From NCBI GenBank assembly GCA_028684915.1, contig JAQUEZ010000261.1:1-8337 (forward strand): a DNA stretch of 8,337 nt. The letters are read 5' to 3'. Of this stretch, positions 6,245 through 8,337 are shown piece by piece. Each line of letters starts with the position of its first letter. Position 1 is the stretch's first letter. Both the position numbers and the translations under genes were made by a program. A model generated the notes under the pieces. That model did not search any database and had not been told where the DNA came from. It worked only from the letters and a program-made list of their open reading frames with translations. The stretch is from Desulfobulbus sp. (GTDB taxonomy: Bacteria; Desulfobacterota; Desulfobulbia; Desulfobulbales; Desulfobulbaceae).

Positions 6245-6562
6245 TTAAGCACTATTTGTGCCATGTTCGGCCAAACGAACGGTATTGTAATTTAACCTGT
6301 TGATTTTACTATATAAAAACTGAACAATATGATGCGAACGATTAGAAATGCGAACCAAGAGCAAAAAGGATACAATTGTAAAAACGAGGGAAACATCCAG
6401 GAATCGGACATTGCTCACAAAGGAGATTGCGTAACAGGCTAATAAAATGTTTATTTTGCAATAACCCACTGTTGTCTCGAAAACGGACACCACAAAGTGG
6501 GCCTGCCCATTTTTGTACCAGAGGGTGCCTGCGGCACCGAAGATAGTGCTGGAATATTGCAT
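6245..6562 (-). CDS. Doubtful 105-residue hydrophobic ORF
   Basis: An open frame starting MQYSSTIFGAAGTLWYKN, with AGAGG about 6 bases before the ATG. Two hydrophobic stretches (about residues 38-55 and 57-72, e.g. LDVSLVFTIVSFLLLVRI) could be membrane helices. I recognise no family, the DNA is AT-rich, and the 3' end runs through the sigma-54-like promoter of the next gene. The same frame upstream (6563-6850) continues as plausible peptide broken by two stop codons, so this could be the tail of a decayed gene or no gene at all. Confidence 0.22.
   Translation of the reverse strand: MQYSSTIFGAAGTLWYKNGQAHFVVSVFETTVGYCKINILLACYAISFVSNVRFLDVSLVFTIVSFLLLVRISNRSHHIVQFLYSKINRLNYNTVRLAEHGTNSA
6247..6264 (-). 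promoter_or_regulatory. Sigma-54 (-24/-12)-like promoter of the dipeptide-repeat gene
   Basis: The minus strand reads ATGGCACAAATAGTGCTT. The TGGCAC block (-24) and the TGC block (-12) are spaced exactly as in the RpoN consensus TGGCACGNNNNTTGCW, with 10 bases between GG and GC; the only clear mismatches are A for G after TGGCAC and G for T before TGC. A transcript would start near 6237, about 47 bases before the ATG at 6190. The site partly overlaps a perfect 12-base palindrome GTGCTTAAGCAC (6241-6252), which may be an operator and is an alternative reason for the match. Confidence 0.45.
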
Positions 6563-7010
6563 TTTCTACCTCTTGACTATTGACGGTCCCAGCAGTGTAT
6601 CAATCCACCGATGTCGAATATTGCCGCCAGCTTCAACGTGACCCTGAGCGCCACATGCTTTCGACAGCTCTGTTACTGTACCCGTAACATTCAATCACGA
6701 TGCCAAGTGTGGCTTTATTACCCAGATGTTCTGGCGAGCGGCTCTGACTGTTGCCAAAACACCCAGCATGGTAGGTATTGAGAAATAATCAATGAGTTTT
6801 TGATCGGCATCATGGTTACAAAAACAGATCGCGGCAGCCGGTAGGATTTGCACACATCACCTGGATTATCATTGGATCTATGGGAATCCTGCTGATCGTT
6901 GTGGTGGTGTTAGCACCCCCCAGTTTCTTCGTTTCTTCCATCACCCCGTTTCTTCTTTCTTGGCCGAAGGCCTGAGTTTCTTGCCTTTCTTGACCCGTTA
7001 AGACGGAAAC
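6563..7010. other. Gene-poor stretch, possibly with decayed coding remnants
   Basis: No intact gene is supported. Two broken frames stand out. On the minus strand, about 6850 down to 6563, a frame reads through DQKLIDYFSIPTMLGVLATV and VTELSKACGAQGHVEAGG but is broken by a TGA and a TAG. On the plus strand, 6796-6975 is open and contains the membrane-helix-like ITWIIIGSMGILLIVVVVLA, but has no start codon at its head; an ATG at 6792 is one base out of frame just before a run of five T. A short minus-strand ORF of 41 codons (6816-6941, MEETKKLGG...) has no clear support. Three paired TTTCTT boxes lie at 6923-6992. Confidence 0.4.
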
Positions 7011-7078
7011 AAAAAACGGCTGCCAAACCGTTATGGTCAGTGCAGCCGTTGGCGTTGCCGGGGTTTCTTCGTTTCTTG
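6923..7078. repeat. Four paired TTTCTT boxes flanking the ardC terminator
   Basis: Pairs of TTTCTT occur at 6924/6932, 6949/6956, 6977/6986 and 7064/7072, with starts 7-9 bases apart. The first and last pairs share the exact 15-mer GTTTCTTCGTTTCTT. On the minus (transcribed) strand they read AAGAAA. One pair lies between the ardC stop and its terminator and three lie beyond the terminator. Their role is unknown; a nucleic-acid-binding site or simple purine-rich drift are both possible. Confidence 0.6.
7011..7050 (-). terminator. Rho-independent terminator of the radC-ardC transcript
   Basis: On the minus strand AACGGCTGC (7042-7050) pairs perfectly with GCAGCCGTT (7015-7023), followed directly by a run of six T (7011-7016, the first two being part of the stem), then GTTT. 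The loop is 18 bases, longer than usual, but includes AACGG, which may add pairing. It begins 40 bases after the ardC stop, which fits termination of that gene. Confidence 0.75.
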
Positions 7079-7089
7079 AGTTCTGTTCA

Positions 7090-8010
7090 CTATGCTGCCG
7101 TCGGCAGCGTTTCTTCCTGAACACCAACAATCCCGGCCTTGTCGAGGACAAAGCCAGCGGCCTGTTGGGCCTTGGCAGCGGCGGTGAAGATAGCCTTGCT
7201 GTCGCCTTGGAGGATCTGTAACCAATGCTGAATGTACTCCGGATGGCGCATGTTCTCAAAGGGGATGCCGGTATGGGCGCCGAGGAAGGCGGAACCGATC
7301 TCGGCCACCAGTTCCTCGAAGGCATAGCCGAGATCACCGAACCGGGCGCCGAACACCCGGTTCAACCGTTCAGGATGCCCGGTCCAGTGACAGATTTCGT
7401 GGTAGCCGGTGGCATAGTAGAAATCATCCTGCTCGAAGCTGGACCGATGGGGCAGAAGCACCCTATCCGGACCCGGCAGATAGCAGGCCTTGTTGCCGCC
7501 ATGCTTCAGGTTCGGCAGGGCCAGGATCTGCTCCGCCATCTCGTTGCACTCGTCCAGATCTGAGGCCTCTTCTTCGACCAGCGGCGATAGGTCCAACCCC
7601 TCGCACTGCTCCACGTTGAACACCGTGTAGCTACGGGCAAAGGGGATCAGCTTCCGCTCCTGTTGGTCGTCGGTCAAGGCATCGGATTCCGCATCGCCGT
7701 CCCGGTCCCTGGCGGGCAGGAACTTCCAGAAAACAATGGCAGCCCCTTTCTCACCCTTGCGCACATGGCCGCCCAACTGCTCGGCATTGCGGAAGGTGAG
7801 CCAGCGAGGATCGACATGGCCCCGGGCCAGCGCCACCAGGTTGAGCAACAGTACATTCATCCCCCGGTAGGGCCGGTTGGTGAGGGCATTGCGGAACGGT
7901 CCGTAATGGACCGATTGCCAGGGCTTGGCCCAGGGATTGACACCGTCTTCCAGGGCGGTGATGATCTTGGCGGTGATTTCTTCGTAGATTGATATTTTTG
8001 GATTGTTCAT
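7090..8010 (-). CDS. ardC: ArdC-family antirestriction protein (ssDNA-binding N-domain plus zincin-like metallopeptidase domain)
   Basis: A 306-residue protein. The start at 8010 (MNNPKISIYEEITAKI) is chosen because AAGGAG (8018-8023) is 7 bases upstream; the longer frame from 8043 has no such site. Residues about 5-130 are the ArdC N-terminal domain (EEITAKIITALEDG..PWAKPW, RPYRGMNVLLLNL, WLTFRNAEQLGG, VRKGEKG), known in the family to bind single-stranded DNA. Residues about 165-300 are a zincin-like domain with HEICH (204-208) inside HEICHWTGH and glutamates at 232, 233 and 237 (FEELVAEIG) as the likely further zinc ligand. The length is normal for ArdC. Such proteins ride on conjugative plasmids and integrative elements and protect incoming DNA from host restriction. 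The gene follows the RadC-like gene by 53 bases, probably in one operon, and is closed by a terminator. The family is sure; the peptidase activity is inferred from motifs. Confidence 0.93.
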   Translation of the reverse strand: MNNPKISIYEEITAKIITALEDGVNPWAKPWQSVHYGPFRNALTNRPYRGMNVLLLNLVALARGHVDPRWLTFRNAEQLGGHVRKGEKGAAIVFWKFLPARDRDGDAESDALTDDQQERKLIPFARSYTVFNVEQCEGLDLSPLVEEEASDLDECNEMAEQILALPNLKHGGNKACYLPGPDRVLLPHRSSFEQDDFYYATGYHEICHWTGHPERLNRVFGARFGDLGYAFEELVAEIGSAFLGAHTGIPFENMRHPEYIQHWLQILQGDSKAIFTAAAKAQQAAGFVLDKAGIVGVQEETLPTAA

Positions 8011-8030
8011 GATTTCGCTCCTTGGGTGCA

Positions 8031-8062
8031 GGGGACAACCCATCGGGTCATCCCCAATGGGT
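8031..8062. promoter_or_regulatory. Overlapping inverted repeats between the radC-like gene and ardC
   Basis: Two mutually exclusive hairpins are possible. One is GGGGA..ACCC / GGGT..TCCCC (8031-8055) with a 2x2 internal mismatch and a 3-base loop. The other is ACCCAT (8038-8043) with ATGGGT (8057-8062). They sit at the end of the radC-like frame and just upstream of the ardC ribosome binding site, so they could tune ardC translation or transcript ends. The evidence is structural only. Confidence 0.3.
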
Positions 8063-8063
8063 G

Positions 8064-8337
8064 TCAGGCCGTGTGATGGCCGGTTTCGGAAAGGGAGAGG
8101 ACCTCATCGCCAACGATCAGATGGTCGAGCACCCGGACATCGATCACCTTAAGGATCTCGGTCAGGGTGCGGGTGAGTTCCAGGTCTTCCTTGCTGGGCT
8201 GGATGCCGCTGGAGGGGTGGTTATGGGCAATGATGACCGACGCTGCGTTGAGCGCCATGGCCTCCTTGACCACCTCGCGGGGATAGACCGAGTTGCGGTT
8301 GATCGAGCCCCGGAACATCTCCCGCCAAGCCAGTACC
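8064..8337 (-). CDS. radC: RadC-like JAB-domain protein, C-terminal part (runs off right edge)
   Basis: Ninety codons are visible up to the stop at 8064; the frame continues without a break to base 8337, so the Met at 8318 (EMFRGSIN) is internal and the start is outside the window. The JAMM/MPN+ metal-binding motif is intact: HNHPSSG (8205-8225), then PSKED, with the Asp at 8184-8186. EMFRGSIN and VYPREVVKEA upstream and VLDHLIVGDEVLSLSETG downstream are typical of RadC-like proteins. Despite the name, a DNA-repair role is not established for this family, and short RadC copies commonly accompany antirestriction genes on conjugative elements and genomic islands. Here it precedes ardC by 53 bases on the same strand, suggesting co-transcription. 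Family assignment is confident; whether the full protein has the N-terminal RadC helix-hairpin-helix region cannot be seen. Confidence 0.92.
   Translation of the reverse strand, partial: VLAWREMFRGSINRNSVYPREVVKEAMALNAASVIIAHNHPSSGIQPSKEDLELTRTLTEILKVIDVRVLDHLIVGDEVLSLSETGHHTA

Noticed and set aside
6611..6781. Plus-strand ORF of about 56 codons beginning MSNIAASFNVTL
   Set aside because: There is no ribosome binding site, the composition is rich in Cys and Gln without any pattern, and no family is recognised.
6816..7337. Minus-strand 173-codon frame overlapping the end of ardC
   Set aside because: It overlaps the ardC 3' end in another frame, crosses the ardC terminator and shows no recognisable domain; its Gln/Glu/Lys-rich part arises from the AAGAAA boxes.
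7225..7992. Plus-strand frames of 112 and 109 codons across ardC
   Set aside because: They are antisense shadows of a GC-rich, clearly recognisable ArdC gene and have no ribosome binding sites.

Overview
The window looks like part of an accessory (mobile or defence) region of a Gram-negative bacterium, most likely a proteobacterium. The signs are a classic Sec signal peptide, strong AAGGAG ribosome binding sites, a sigma-54-like promoter, and an ArdC/RadC pair typical of proteobacterial conjugative elements. No rRNA, tRNA, CRISPR array or intact transposase is visible, and the species cannot be told from the sequence.

Layout, left to right. (1) 1-987: two minus-strand genes for AbiEi-like winged-helix antitoxin/repressor proteins. 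The left one (DUF6088 type) runs off the edge and sits behind a promoter embedded in a regular array of four GTCCGA half-sites. The right one (AbiEi type) has no toxin gene directly after it. (2) 988-1328: a short divergent intergenic region. (3) 1329-5693: one very large plus-strand gene for a DUF4062 + STAND NTPase + long C-terminal sensor-like region. Its architecture resembles the antiviral STAND (Avs) or NACHT-like bacterial immune receptors and it is the centrepiece of the window. (4) 5843-5882: a perfect 18-bp hairpin between converging genes. (5) 5918-6190, minus: a small exported protein whose mature part is a hexanucleotide-encoded Asn-(Met/Lys/Thr) dipeptide repeat, preceded by a sigma-54-like promoter. 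(6) 6191-7089: mostly non-coding or decayed DNA with a doubtful ORF, paired TTTCTT boxes and a Rho-independent terminator. (7) 7090-8337, minus: a RadC-like JAB-domain gene (cut by the right edge) followed by an ArdC-type antirestriction gene and the terminator.

How they may work together (inference): the ends carry genes commonly found on integrative or conjugative elements and plasmids (AbiE-type regulators, ArdC, RadC), and the middle carries a probable phage-defence receptor. The window therefore reads as defence cargo within or beside a mobile element, with ArdC/RadC serving transfer or establishment and the STAND protein serving host or element immunity. The 7090-8337 block is visibly more GC-rich than the AT-rich 6200-6600 stretch, which suggests a mosaic origin.
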